Shown here piece after piece: positions 1-5,485 of a stretch of DNA of 11,524 nt. The notes under the pieces are model-generated. The model ran no database searches. It was given only the letters and a program-made list of their open reading frames with translations, and was not told the DNA's origin. The first letter of the stretch is position 1, and every line of letters starts with the position of its first letter. The position numbers and the translations under genes were made by a program. Location: positions 1 to 11,524 of the forward strand of contig JAEYXC010000450.1 in assembly GCA_023428655.1 (NCBI GenBank). Direction: 5' to 3'. Source of the stretch: Bacillota bacterium. GTDB lineage: Bacteria > Bacillota > Clostridia > Lachnospirales > Lachnospiraceae.

Positions 1-488
1 TCGGTGCTACCGGCGGTGTTATGGAGGCAGCACTCAGAACAGCAGTGGAGACCATTACCGGTTCTGAGCTCGACAGCCCTGATTTCAAAGAAGTAAGAGG
101 AACCAAGGGTATTAAAGAAGCTACCTATGAAGCAGCCGGTTTAAAGGTTAATGTTGCCGTTGCTTCCGGTCTTGCAAATGCAAGAAAGCTTCTGGATGAT
201 GTCAAAGCAGGAAAAGCAGATTATCACTTTATCGAGATCATGGGATGCCCCGGCGGTTGCGTAAACGGCGGCGGACAGCCTCAGCAGCCCGGTGTGGTTC
301 GTAACTTCACTGATATCAGAGCACTTCGTGCAAAGGCTCTTTATGATCAGGATGCCACAATGGCAGTAAGAAAATCTCATGAGAACGAAGCAATTAAGTC
401 TTTATATGAAGATTTTCTGGAGAAACCCGGCAGCCATAAGGCTCACCACATCCTTCATACTACCTATGTAAAGAGAAGTATCAACTAA
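1..488 (+). CDS. hydA: [FeFe] hydrogenase catalytic subunit, C-terminal fragment
   Basis: This is the 3' part of a gene entering from the left edge. The frame is open from base 3 (Gly-Ala-Thr-Gly-Gly-Val-Met), so the ATG at 21 is internal. [FeFe] hydrogenases reduce protons or oxidise H2 at the H-cluster in the cytoplasm, often with NADH and/or ferredoxin during fermentation. The visible motifs are GATGGVMEAALRT, which follows the second H-cluster motif in this family, and EIMGCPGGCVNGGGQP (about bases 231-290), whose two cysteines bind the H-cluster. The ending, with HHILHTTYVKR, is typical of clostridial NADH-linked enzymes. About 160 residues are visible, so the N-terminal iron-sulfur domains lie outside the window. 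Whether it is the electron-bifurcating HydABC or HndABCD type depends on upstream genes that cannot be seen. The stop is TAA at 486-488, followed by a strong terminator. Confidence 0.95.
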   Translation, partial: GATGGVMEAALRTAVETITGSELDSPDFKEVRGTKGIKEATYEAAGLKVNVAVASGLANARKLLDDVKAGKADYHFIEIMGCPGGCVNGGGQPQQPGVVRNFTDIRALRAKALYDQDATMAVRKSHENEAIKSLYEDFLEKPGSHKAHHILHTTYVKRSIN

Positions 489-509
489 TTAATATTCATA
501 GTAGTTAGC

Positions 510-528
510 TTCACAAACTTTTTGTGAA
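510..528. repeat. small inverted repeat after the hydrogenase gene
   Basis: TTCACAAA and TTTGTGAA form a perfect 8-bp inverted repeat around a 3-base spacer, 21 bases after the hydrogenase stop. It could be a minor 3' UTR hairpin that stabilises the mRNA, or chance. The strong terminator lies just beyond it. Confidence 0.4.
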
Positions 529-540
529 TCATGTATTTAT

Positions 541-583
541 AAAAGGTGTTTGTTCCCTAGGAATAGGGAACAAACACCTTTTT
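541..583 (+). terminator. Rho-independent terminator of the hydrogenase transcript
   Basis: The arms 541-559 and 564-582 form a perfect 19-bp stem closed by a GGAA loop (560-563), and the 3' side ends in five T residues (579-583). It sits 52 bases after the hydrogenase stop codon. Because the stem also begins with A residues it could act on the minus strand too, but no minus-strand gene ends here. Confidence 0.93.
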
Positions 584-654
584 CATGAAAAGAGAAAATG
601 AACAAAACGTACCTTCAAATGTTTGCAACATGGTATTATTATCCACCTCGATGA

Positions 655-683
655 TTGACAAAAATATACTGCCATCATATACT
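655..683 (+). promoter_or_regulatory. sigma-A-type promoter for the 778-1161 gene
   Basis: A perfect -35 box TTGACA (655-660) is followed, after exactly 17 bases, by TATACT (678-683), one base off the TATAAT consensus. Transcription should start near 690, giving a leader of about 88 bases. This argues against the in-frame TTG at 655 as a translation start, since that TTG is the -35 box itself. Confidence 0.8.
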
Positions 684-777
684 TAAGAAGAAGCATATGG
701 AAATAATCGTAACCGGCACAAAATCACAGTTCATTACTTGCTGTTTAAAGCAGGTATCATCAGGAAGGAGCGAAATC

Positions 778-1161
778 ATGGCAACCAAGAAGCTTGAAAA
801 TCCATTACTGCTACTCGACAATAGTAATATGAATACCTTATTCAATGAAGGGGATTTCAAATGCACTAATATGACCTTCGAAGAAGCGCGGGAAATAATC
901 GGAATGTACGCTCAAGAAGAAATTCTTCTTTGCTTCTCGCACCCGGACACCTATGATATCATTTTTAATTACATAGGTATCCCAAAACGGGATTATGAAT
1001 ACAAAACCATTCGTAATATGCGCGTAAATCAGGATGGTATTATCTTTAAGCTGTATGTTACCCCCTCTGAGACCCAGCCCATCATCCATGTTGACGGTGT
1101 TGAGGCTAAGAAAATCCAAAATATCTATGTCTACTGTGTACACGTTACAAGAATAAAATAA
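778..1161 (+). CDS. small hypothetical protein, possibly a diverged DUF1874/STIV-B116-like protein
   Basis: This 127-residue protein starts at the ATG at 778, preceded by the strong ribosome binding site AGGAAGGAG (762-770). It has its own consensus promoter and follows the hydrogenase terminator, so it is monocistronic, and it is convergent with the pdxA2-like gene. It has no signal peptide or membrane segment. I do not recognise it with certainty. By eye its layout resembles the DUF1874 fold: an N-terminal beta strand (PLLLLDNSNM), a helix with FEEAREI (residues 34-40), then FSHPDTYDIIFNYIGI, comparable to the family's GH-x-x-T-helix-LLG segment, and a later hydrophobic strand (GIIFKLYVTP). 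His55 would match the family's active-site histidine. The arginine and glutamate expected near the next strand are not evident, so ring nuclease activity cannot be assumed. The C-terminal strand (IQNIYVYCVHVTRIK) is unexplained. Confidence 0.85.
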   Translation: MATKKLENPLLLLDNSNMNTLFNEGDFKCTNMTFEEAREIIGMYAQEEILLCFSHPDTYDIIFNYIGIPKRDYEYKTIRNMRVNQDGIIFKLYVTPSETQPIIHVDGVEAKKIQNIYVYCVHVTRIK

Positions 1162-1173
1162 CACCTTAACCAT

Positions 1174-1200
1174 GCACTTGGCAGCCTCATTGCCAGGTGC
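1174..1200. terminator. possible shared hairpin between convergent genes
   Basis: The arms 1174-1183 and 1191-1200 pair over 10 bp with one G-T wobble around a 7-base loop. The hairpin begins 12 bases after the stop of the plus-strand gene and overlaps the last codons of the minus-strand pdxA2-like gene (stop at 1187-1189). The T-run after it on the plus strand is short (TTCTT), so its strength as a terminator is uncertain. Confidence 0.45.
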
Positions 1201-2227
1201 TTCTTATGCTACCAATTCCTTTCACGAAATTAACGCAGTATTTTGCTCCAAGAAGAATCGCTTCCACCATACTGACCTCACTTGCAATACCCTGTCCGGC
1301 TATGTCCATGGCGGTTCCATGATCCACAGAGGTCCGGAGGATGGGCATCCCTCCCGTAATAGCTATGGTTCTCTCAAAATCCAGAGTCTTTGTTGCGATA
1401 TGCCCTTGGTCATGGTATAGGGACAATACACTGTTAAATCGTCCCTGTAACGCCAAGTAGAATACAGAATCCGCACCGATTGGTCCCGTAACATCATATC
1501 CCTCTGCCCTCAATTCCTCAACCGCCGGTATTACATGGTTCACCTCTTCGTCCCCGAAAAGTCCGTGCTCACCACTATGCGGATTAAGCCCCGCAATTGC
1601 CATAGTTCCCTCAGTTACACCCAGCTTGGCAAGTACCTCCTTGCATCGCTTTACATAGTCCTTTATTCTATCCTTTGTAACCAGATCACAGGCTCTTTTA
1701 AGAGAAACATGTCTGGTTAGGAAAAACACCCTCAAACCACGAACTTCAAACATTGTCAGAGGATCCTTGGTTCCGGTTAATTCCCCAAAAATTTCAGTAT
1801 GTCCGATAAAATTAACGTTACCCGCTTTTAAGGCTTCTTTATTAATCGGTGTAGTGGCTACTGCTGCAACCTCTCCTTTATTCGCCATCTCGATACTCTT
1901 CTCAATGTATTCATAGGAAGCCCTTCCACACATCCCGTTAATCTGCCCAAAGCGAAATTCCTTCTGATCAACATTATCCAGATCGATGAGATTCAATATC
2001 CCTTGCGAGTACTCCCCTTCTTCTGCCCTTTGAATTGTTTTAATCCGCAGATCAACGCCGGTAAATCGGATGGCTTCCTCCAATACCTTACGATCTCCGA
2101 TAACAATACAGCCTGCTGCCTTCTGCACCTCCTGGTTTACTAATGCTTTCACCACAATCTCCGGTCCAATCCCCGCCGGATCTCCCATGGGTATTGCTAT
2201 AATTGGTTTCAAATCATTCATCTCCAT
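1187..2227 (-). CDS. pdxA2: PdxA2-type 4-phosphate dehydrogenase (PdxA family)
   Basis: This cytoplasmic NAD-dependent, metal-requiring dehydrogenase has 346 residues, close to the usual length for the family. PdxA oxidises 4-phosphohydroxy-L-threonine in vitamin B6 synthesis. The PdxA2 branch instead oxidises D-erythronate or D-threonate 4-phosphate to dihydroxyacetone phosphate and CO2. Visible motifs are MGDPAGIGPE (14-23), IGHTE with metal ligand His143, NPHSGEHG with His217 and His221, and LYHDQGHIATKTLDF with His272. The wording HDQGHIA..KTLDF and SVDHGTAMDIAG fits PdxA2 rather than B6-type PdxA. It lies 46 bases after a deoR-family gene on the same strand, as in sugar-acid catabolic loci, but the usual DUF1537 kinase is not here. 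The start is either Met1 (2227) or Met3 (2221). Neither has a strong ribosome binding site, so translation may be coupled to the upstream gene. The exact substrate is inferred. Confidence 0.92.
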   Translation of the reverse strand: MEMNDLKPIIAIPMGDPAGIGPEIVVKALVNQEVQKAAGCIVIGDRKVLEEAIRFTGVDLRIKTIQRAEEGEYSQGILNLIDLDNVDQKEFRFGQINGMCGRASYEYIEKSIEMANKGEVAAVATTPINKEALKAGNVNFIGHTEIFGELTGTKDPLTMFEVRGLRVFFLTRHVSLKRACDLVTKDRIKDYVKRCKEVLAKLGVTEGTMAIAGLNPHSGEHGLFGDEEVNHVIPAVEELRAEGYDVTGPIGADSVFYLALQGRFNSVLSLYHDQGHIATKTLDFERTIAITGGMPILRTSVDHGTAMDIAGQGIASEVSMVEAILLGAKYCVNFVKGIGSIRSTWQ

Positions 2228-2273
2228 TCATAATAATTCATGCTTTCTAAGATATCATGTATCCATTATTGCC

Positions 2274-3020
2274 TCATACAGAGATTATAGTAGCATTTAG
2301 CTCTCTTAGATGCATTTCCTCTGCTGAAGTAAATTTCTTATTGGTAATAACAGCCGTATAATCAGATAAATGATTAATTTTAAGCGAAGCCTGTTTCCCA
2401 AACTTACTGCTGTCCGCTACCAAATATCTTTCCCTAGTATTTTGGCATATGGTCTGCTTAATGATTGCACTATCCATAGTGGAAGTCCTCACATTATATT
2501 GTTCGTCTATATAGTGGGTCCCCAGAAAGGCGATATCCACCTTAAGATTATCCATCATCATATTCGCAATGGCACCTGTTATCACACCTGTGGACTTTTG
2601 AACGACTCCGCCACAGACAATCAGATTGGCATTGGACTGAAGTAATAACTTTGCGATATGTAAATCATTTGTGATTATAGTTAATTTCTCAATGTCCAAC
2701 AATCTCTTCGCAATCTCATAGGTAGTGGACCCAGAATCCAGATATACCACCATACCCTTCTTCATCAGCTTGATACATTGCTCCGCAATTCGGTATTTCC
2801 CTTCCGGATCATCCTCTCTGGTTTTAACCTTCGAAACCTCTCTCTTTATAATCGCTCCACCATAGCAACGATTAATCCTTCCCTCCTGCTTCAGCTTATC
2901 AAGATCACGTCGAATGGTCATTAAGCTGACATTCATGAGCTTGGCAAGCTCATCCACCTGTACGGAACCATTTTTTCTAATCATCTCAATTATCTTTCTT
3001 TGTCTTTCAGCTGCAAGCAT
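2274..3020 (-). CDS. DeoR-family transcriptional regulator
   Basis: This 248-residue DNA-binding regulator has a normal length for the DeoR/GlpR family. An N-terminal winged helix-turn-helix (about residues 3-58) contains the family signature NVSLMTIRRDLDKLKQEG followed by RCYGGA. The C-terminal sugar-phosphate sensing domain shows DSGSTTYEIAKRL, TNDLHIA, CGGVVQKSTGVITG, FLGTHYI and VADSSKFGK. Such proteins usually repress a neighbouring sugar or sugar-acid operon until a phosphorylated intermediate binds. Here the only co-directional partner is the pdxA2-like gene 46 bases downstream, so the ligand may be a four-carbon acid-sugar phosphate; this is inference from context. The start is ATG at 3020, with GAGGGG as ribosome binding site 6-7 bases upstream. 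Its promoter region carries a tandem repeat that could be an autoregulatory operator. Confidence 0.93.
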   Translation of the reverse strand: MLAAERQRKIIEMIRKNGSVQVDELAKLMNVSLMTIRRDLDKLKQEGRINRCYGGAIIKREVSKVKTREDDPEGKYRIAEQCIKLMKKGMVVYLDSGSTTYEIAKRLLDIEKLTIITNDLHIAKLLLQSNANLIVCGGVVQKSTGVITGAIANMMMDNLKVDIAFLGTHYIDEQYNVRTSTMDSAIIKQTICQNTRERYLVADSSKFGKQASLKINHLSDYTAVITNKKFTSAEEMHLRELNATIISV

Positions 3021-3045
3021 ATTATCCCCTCGTATTCAAAGTTTT

Positions 3046-3102
3046 ATGGAACACGTTTCTGATTAACTTCGAAATCGTAAAATACTCTTTCATTTGTTCC
3101 AT
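3046..3102. repeat. spaced inverted repeat in the deoR leader
   Basis: ATGGAACA (3046-3053) and TGTTCCAT (3095-3102) are perfect 8-bp inverted copies 41 bases apart, between the predicted promoter and the deoR-family start codon. They could be operator half-sites or form a long-loop hairpin in the leader. Chance is also possible. Confidence 0.35.
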
Positions 3103-3141
3103 TCCCATCCCATGTAAATATTCAACTTTCTTTAATTGTTA

Positions 3142-3169
3142 TATACTTATGATAGTATAGTTATGATAG
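3142..3169. repeat. tandem 14-bp direct repeat, candidate operator
   Basis: TATACTTATGATAG (3142-3155) is followed directly by TATAGTTATGATAG (3156-3169), which differs at one base. The pair covers the -10 box and spacer of the predicted deoR promoter. Direct-repeat operators over promoters are a common way for a regulator to repress its own operon, so this is the best candidate for the DeoR-family binding site. The repeat is seen; the role is inferred. Confidence 0.55.
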
Positions 3170-3177
3170 CCAGTCAA
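3149..3177 (-). promoter_or_regulatory. promoter of the deoR-pdxA2 unit
   Basis: On the minus strand, TTGACT (plus 3172-3177) is followed after 17 bases by TATCAT (plus 3149-3154). Each box has one mismatch to consensus. Transcription would begin about 120 bases before the deoR-family start codon. Confidence 0.6.
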
Positions 3178-3272
3178 TGAATTTAACAGATTTTACGTGC
3201 AACCCCTTACCTGTCACCTCGTGCAAAGTACGAAAAACACCTACCTTACGCGAATAGTTTCCAATGGAAGCG

Positions 3273-3325
3273 GCGTTCCCTGGGAGGTAGCGTTCCTCGT
3301 GAGACAACGTTCCTTGGGAGGGCAA
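3273..3325. repeat. three imperfect tandem copies of a 17-18 bp unit
   Basis: The units start at 3273 (GCGTTCCCTGGGAGGTA), 3290 (GCGTTCCTCGTGAGACAA) and 3308 (CGTTCCTTGGGAGGGCAA). The shared core is CGTTCC followed by TGGGAGG, degraded in the middle copy. No coding role is evident. Confidence 0.5.
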
Positions 3326-3363
3326 TACGCTCTTAACCGCAGCAAATATTTCTTGGAATCAGC

Positions 3364-3402
3364 AAAAAAAGATACGCCCTGTGGGAGCAGGACGTATCTT
3401 TT
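3364..3402 (-). terminator. Rho-independent terminator, best read on the minus strand
   Basis: The arms 3367-3376 and 3393-3402 pair perfectly over 10 bp. After one mismatch a further 4 bp (3378-3381 with 3388-3391) pair around a 6-base loop. On the minus strand the stem runs into seven T residues (plus 3364-3370), so it probably ends transcripts from the DUF2871 gene or further upstream. On the plus strand only four T residues lie at the 3' end, so weaker two-way action is possible. Confidence 0.7.
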
Positions 3403-3426
3403 GCTGGGAACAATATATAAGGGGAA

Positions 3427-3455
3427 GTATATATAAATGAGGGGTTTATATATAC
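3427..3455. repeat. A+T-rich perfect hairpin
   Basis: GTATATATAAA (3427-3437) and its exact complement (3445-3455) form an 11-bp stem around the loop TGAGGGG. There is no T-run on either side, so it does not look like a normal terminator. The stem is weak because it is almost all A-T. Confidence 0.45.
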
Positions 3456-3531
3456 CGTAGATGTAAGCAATTTAATCATTGATTGTAGCTTTAAAAATTA
3501 TGTAGTATTGTATCCAATCTCATAATATCAC

Positions 3532-3600
3532 AAAGATAATCATTATGTTGTAGCCATGGCTACATTTATAAAAATTTAATAATTATCTTTACGTAATACA
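3532..3600. repeat. nested inverted repeat around a 16-bp palindrome
   Basis: The centre, TGTAGCCATGGCTACA (3549-3564), is a perfect 16-bp palindrome. Outer arms AAAGATAAT (3532-3540) and ATTATCTTT (3592-3600) are a perfect 9-bp inverted pair, although not symmetrical about that centre. It starts 46 bases beyond the DUF2871 stop codon. It could be a protein-binding site or an mRNA 3'-end structure. No T-tail is present. Confidence 0.5.
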
Positions 3601-3645
3601 AAGTCTTCCTGCTTTAAGCTAAATTACTACTCAGTAATCCAGCCC

Positions 3646-4059
3646 TTATACAACCTTCTTTCTAACTTTTAGCAGTAAATAAAGCATACTAAAACCAAGT
3701 AGAATATGACCAACACCTGAAATTCCTGAGATAGATGCATCCAGTGCCTTACTTAGTTCGGTTCCCCATACCTGGGTAAGCCCTCTCATCAAAAAGCCGA
3801 TACTGGATATGTTTAGTCCGATATTATATACGATAACTGCTTTATTTACATGTTTTTGAGAAGAAAATGCAAAGCTTTTCTCAAGTAATAACAAAATCAG
3901 AAAGAAAAACATACCAAGGGTCAAATAGTGAGTATGCATGCTGGATAAACTTGTTTCTCCTGTATAGTGATTTAATTTTGTAAACTCACGAAAGAAAATT
4001 CCTGATAACAAACCAATCACAGCATATGTAAAAGACAAATTTGTATAACGCTTTAACAT
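3646..4059 (-). CDS. DUF2871 family membrane protein
   Basis: This 137-residue integral membrane protein has four predicted helices at about residues 8-24, 44-62, 72-93 and 109-131. It matches my memory of the DUF2871 family of Firmicutes: a start like YTNLSFTYAVIGLLSGIFFREFTK, then SSMHTHYLTLGM with His42 and His44, YNIGLNISSIGFLMRG, and a final SISGISGVGHILLGFSM with His118. The function of the family is not known to me. Membrane histidines of this kind can bind metal or haem, but that is speculation. The start at 4059 is supported by the consensus ribosome binding site AAGGAGGT, about seven bases upstream. It lies downstream of rubrerythrin on the same strand, separated by about 230 bases that include tandem repeats, so cotranscription is uncertain. 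I found no convincing promoter of its own. Confidence 0.88.
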   Translation of the reverse strand: MLKRYTNLSFTYAVIGLLSGIFFREFTKLNHYTGETSLSSMHTHYLTLGMFFFLILLLLEKSFAFSSQKHVNKAVIVYNIGLNISSIGFLMRGLTQVWGTELSKALDASISGISGVGHILLGFSMLYLLLKVRKKVV

Positions 4060-4206
4060 GTTAAAACCTCCTTATACCATCAAATTATTTTATTGACACC
4101 GGTTGTATCAGAAAACAACTTGAGCGAAATAAGGCACACACCTAAAATAACTTTGGTGATGTGTGACTATAATTTATTTTATCTTAACCGAAATATCTTT
4201 ATAATA

Positions 4207-4330
4207 ATCCTTCGAGATGCCCAAAGGCATTTGGATATTATGCGAAGTATCTCTTTAGTAATCCTTCGAGATGCCCAAAGGCATTCGGGTATTATGCGAA
4301 ATATCTCTTTAGTAATCCTTCGAACGCCTT
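4207..4330. repeat. 54-bp tandem repeat duplicating the rubrerythrin 3' end
   Basis: Units start at 4207, 4261 and 4315 with an exact period of 54 bases, so two full copies and a partial third lie in a row. A further decayed part-copy (CGAAATATCTTTATAATA) precedes 4207. On the minus strand, the sequence for the last residues of rubrerythrin (about FEGLLKRYFA-stop) reappears twice after the true stop at 4292-4294. Each full unit also contains the small hairpin ATGCC-CAAA-GGCAT. Because 54 is a multiple of 3, the repeats stay in the same frame. This looks like tandem duplication at the gene end followed by divergence of the outermost copy. Confidence 0.85.
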
Positions 4331-4834
4331 GCCATGTCTTGCTTCGTCCTTAGCCATCTCATGAACGGTATCATGGATCGCATCCAGATTTGCTGCCTTG
4401 GCACGCACTGCAAGATCCTTCTTGCCCATACATGCTCCATTTTCAGCATCGACACGCATCTGAAGATTTTTCTTCGTACTGTCAGTAACAACCTCTCCAA
4501 GGAGCTCAGCAAACTTTGCTGCATGCTCTGCCTCTTCCCAAGCTGCTTTCTCATAATACATTCCGACTTCCGGATAGCCTTCTCTATGAGCTACTCTAGC
4601 CATCGCAAGGTACATACCAACCTCGGTGCATTCTCCCATGAAATTATCTCTAAGGTCCTTAATAATATCCTCGCTCACACCCTGAGCCACGCCAACAACA
4701 TGCTCATCTGCCCAAAACATTTCAGTGGACTTCTCTGTGAACTTCTCCTTAGCCGCCTTACAAATAGGACATGCATCCGGTGCACCATCTCCCTCGTGAA
4801 CATAACCGCATACTTGGCAAACAAACTTCTTCAT
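4292..4834 (-). CDS. rbr: reverse-type rubrerythrin (rubredoxin domain at the N-terminus)
   Basis: This cytoplasmic diiron peroxidase reduces hydrogen peroxide to water, taking electrons through its rubredoxin centre; in clostridia it is central to oxygen tolerance. It has 180 residues, normal for the 'reverse' rubrerythrins in which the order of domains is swapped. The N-terminal rubredoxin knuckles are C6-x2-C9 and C22-x2-C25 (FVCQVCGYVHEG...DACPICK). The four-helix domain follows (about 52-180), with likely iron ligands in GECTE (E68/E71), EEAEH (E101-x2-H104), DAE (E131) and DEARH (E164-x2-H167). The start at 4834 has AAAGGAGA upstream. A likely PerR site lies 60-74 bases upstream and the perR gene is the next gene in that direction, pointing to peroxide-induced expression. 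The 3' end of the gene is duplicated in tandem downstream. Confidence 0.96.
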   Translation of the reverse strand: MKKFVCQVCGYVHEGDGAPDACPICKAAKEKFTEKSTEMFWADEHVVGVAQGVSEDIIKDLRDNFMGECTEVGMYLAMARVAHREGYPEVGMYYEKAAWEEAEHAAKFAELLGEVVTDSTKKNLQMRVDAENGACMGKKDLAVRAKAANLDAIHDTVHEMAKDEARHGKAFEGLLKRYFA

Positions 4835-4859
4835 AACAAAAATCTCCTTTTACTGTCAT

Positions 4860-4908
4860 ATTATAGTATTCAATTTTAGTAAAAAAATAACAATAATAGT
4901 AATTGTTA
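4860..4908 (-). promoter_or_regulatory. rubrerythrin promoter region with PerR-type box
   Basis: The site at 4894-4908 reads TAACAATTACTATTA on the minus strand, a 7-1-7 inverted repeat of the Fur/PerR kind with two mismatches. The 18 bases 4891-4908 match those upstream of perR at all but one position. A perfect TATAAT lies at plus 4860-4865, with no good -35 box at 17 bases. The box falls in the -35 area, where a bound repressor would block RNA polymerase. A separate 7-bp inverted repeat (TAACAAT/ATTGTTA, 4888-4908) overlaps it. Confidence 0.65.
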
Positions 4909-4993
4909 CTGATATAATCATATTACTACTTGATCAATCATTTGTCAATAAGGTTTTTTGTAATATTTTCTAATTTGTACCAAGACATAAGTT

Positions 4994-5041
4994 AAGGGCT
5001 ATGAACCTATCCCGATTATCGAGGGGTTCTTAGCCCTTTTT
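4994..5041. terminator. terminator hairpin between perR and rubrerythrin
   Basis: The arms 4994-5007 and 5025-5038 pair over 14 positions with a single T-T mismatch. The T-run (5037-5041) is on the plus-strand side, while the minus-strand side ends TTAACTT, which is poorer. Its place 40 bases after the perR stop suggests it ends the perR message, but the better orientation is the plus strand, where I see no gene. Confidence 0.7.
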
Positions 5042-5081
5042 GTGATTCGATTGATACTATATCACCGATATCATATTTTTA

Positions 5082-5465
5082 TTAGTCCTTGCATTCCGGA
5101 CAAACACCATAAAAATAGGTTACATGCCCTTCCACCTTACCATCAAAACCAGCTCCGGCTATCTTTACTATATGATCAAGTGGCTCCATCTCAATATCGG
5201 ACACTTTACCGCAACTCTTGCAGACAAAATGATAATGGGGCTTATGATTGCTATCAAAACGGTCACTTCCATCCTGGCAATTGATCTTTATAATTTCACC
5301 CTGCTCGGCTAATAGATTCAGATTTCGATAAACCGTCCCTAGGCTAATATTGGGATAAGTCTCCCTAATATGCATATAAACGGTATCTGCGGTTGGATGC
5401 TCTTTTGTATGAGCCAGGAATTCCTTTATGGCTTCCCTTTGTCGGCTGTACTTATTTGCTGCCAT
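5082..5465 (-). CDS. perR: peroxide-responsive repressor PerR (Fur family)
   Basis: This is a metal-dependent DNA-binding repressor of peroxide-defence genes. In PerR, Fe(II) at the regulatory site drives oxidation of its own histidine ligands by peroxide, releasing DNA. I take the ATG at 5465, giving 127 residues. It has a GGGAG ribosome binding site, whereas a longer open frame to 5510 would translate through the operator and promoter. The regulatory ligands expected from Bacillus PerR (His37, Asp85, His91, His93, Asp104) fall with identical spacing on H23, D71, H77, H79 and D90. The structural zinc cysteines fall on C82, C85, C122 and C125. The recognition helix is in PNISLGTVYRNLNLLAEQGEI (39-59). 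Rubrerythrin is the next gene downstream and shares the operator, so this is a compact peroxide-response module with autoregulation. Confidence 0.93.
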   Translation of the reverse strand: MAANKYSRQREAIKEFLAHTKEHPTADTVYMHIRETYPNISLGTVYRNLNLLAEQGEIIKINCQDGSDRFDSNHKPHYHFVCKSCGKVSDIEMEPLDHIVKIAGAGFDGKVEGHVTYFYGVCPECKD

Positions 5466-5485
5466 AATAAATACACTCCCATCAA

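Larger units (their letters stand above)
3181..3645. other. gene-free, hairpin-rich intergenic region
   Basis: This 465-base stretch holds no convincing gene. The only open frame of any length (GTG at 3197 to 3436) has no ribosome binding site, no recognisable protein pattern and runs through repeats. The first part (about 3240-3400) is clearly more G+C-rich than its surroundings and contains three imperfect copies of a short repeat and a T-tailed hairpin. The second part (3410-3645) is very A+T-rich and contains two further inverted repeats. I could not match any part to a known riboswitch or small RNA. Confidence 0.6.

Noticed and set aside
598..654. Short open frame of 18 codons (MNKTYLQMFATWYYYPPR) before the small gene
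   Set aside because: Only a weak purine-rich stretch precedes it, it lies just after the hydrogenase terminator and before the next promoter, and nothing supports translation.
655..777. Longer form of the small protein starting at the TTG at 655
   Set aside because: The TTG is the -35 box of a consensus promoter, and a strong ribosome binding site precedes the ATG at 778.
3181..3402. Known riboswitch (purine, GEMM c-di-GMP, T-box, ykkC)
   Set aside because: None of the conserved core sequences I know for these classes is visible on either strand.
3197..3436. Plus-strand 79-codon open frame in the intergenic region
   Set aside because: GTG start with no ribosome binding site; it crosses tandem repeats and the terminator hairpin, and the product resembles nothing known.
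4093..4098. TTGACA on the plus strand as a promoter
   Set aside because: No -10 box lies at a suitable distance and no plus-strand gene follows.
4207..4330. CRISPR-like array
   Set aside because: The 54-bp units are directly adjacent with no unique spacers, and the repeat derives from the rubrerythrin gene end.
4334..4879. Plus-strand 181-residue open frame antisense to rubrerythrin
   Set aside because: It mirrors a confidently identified gene, has no ribosome binding site and shows no recognisable protein pattern.
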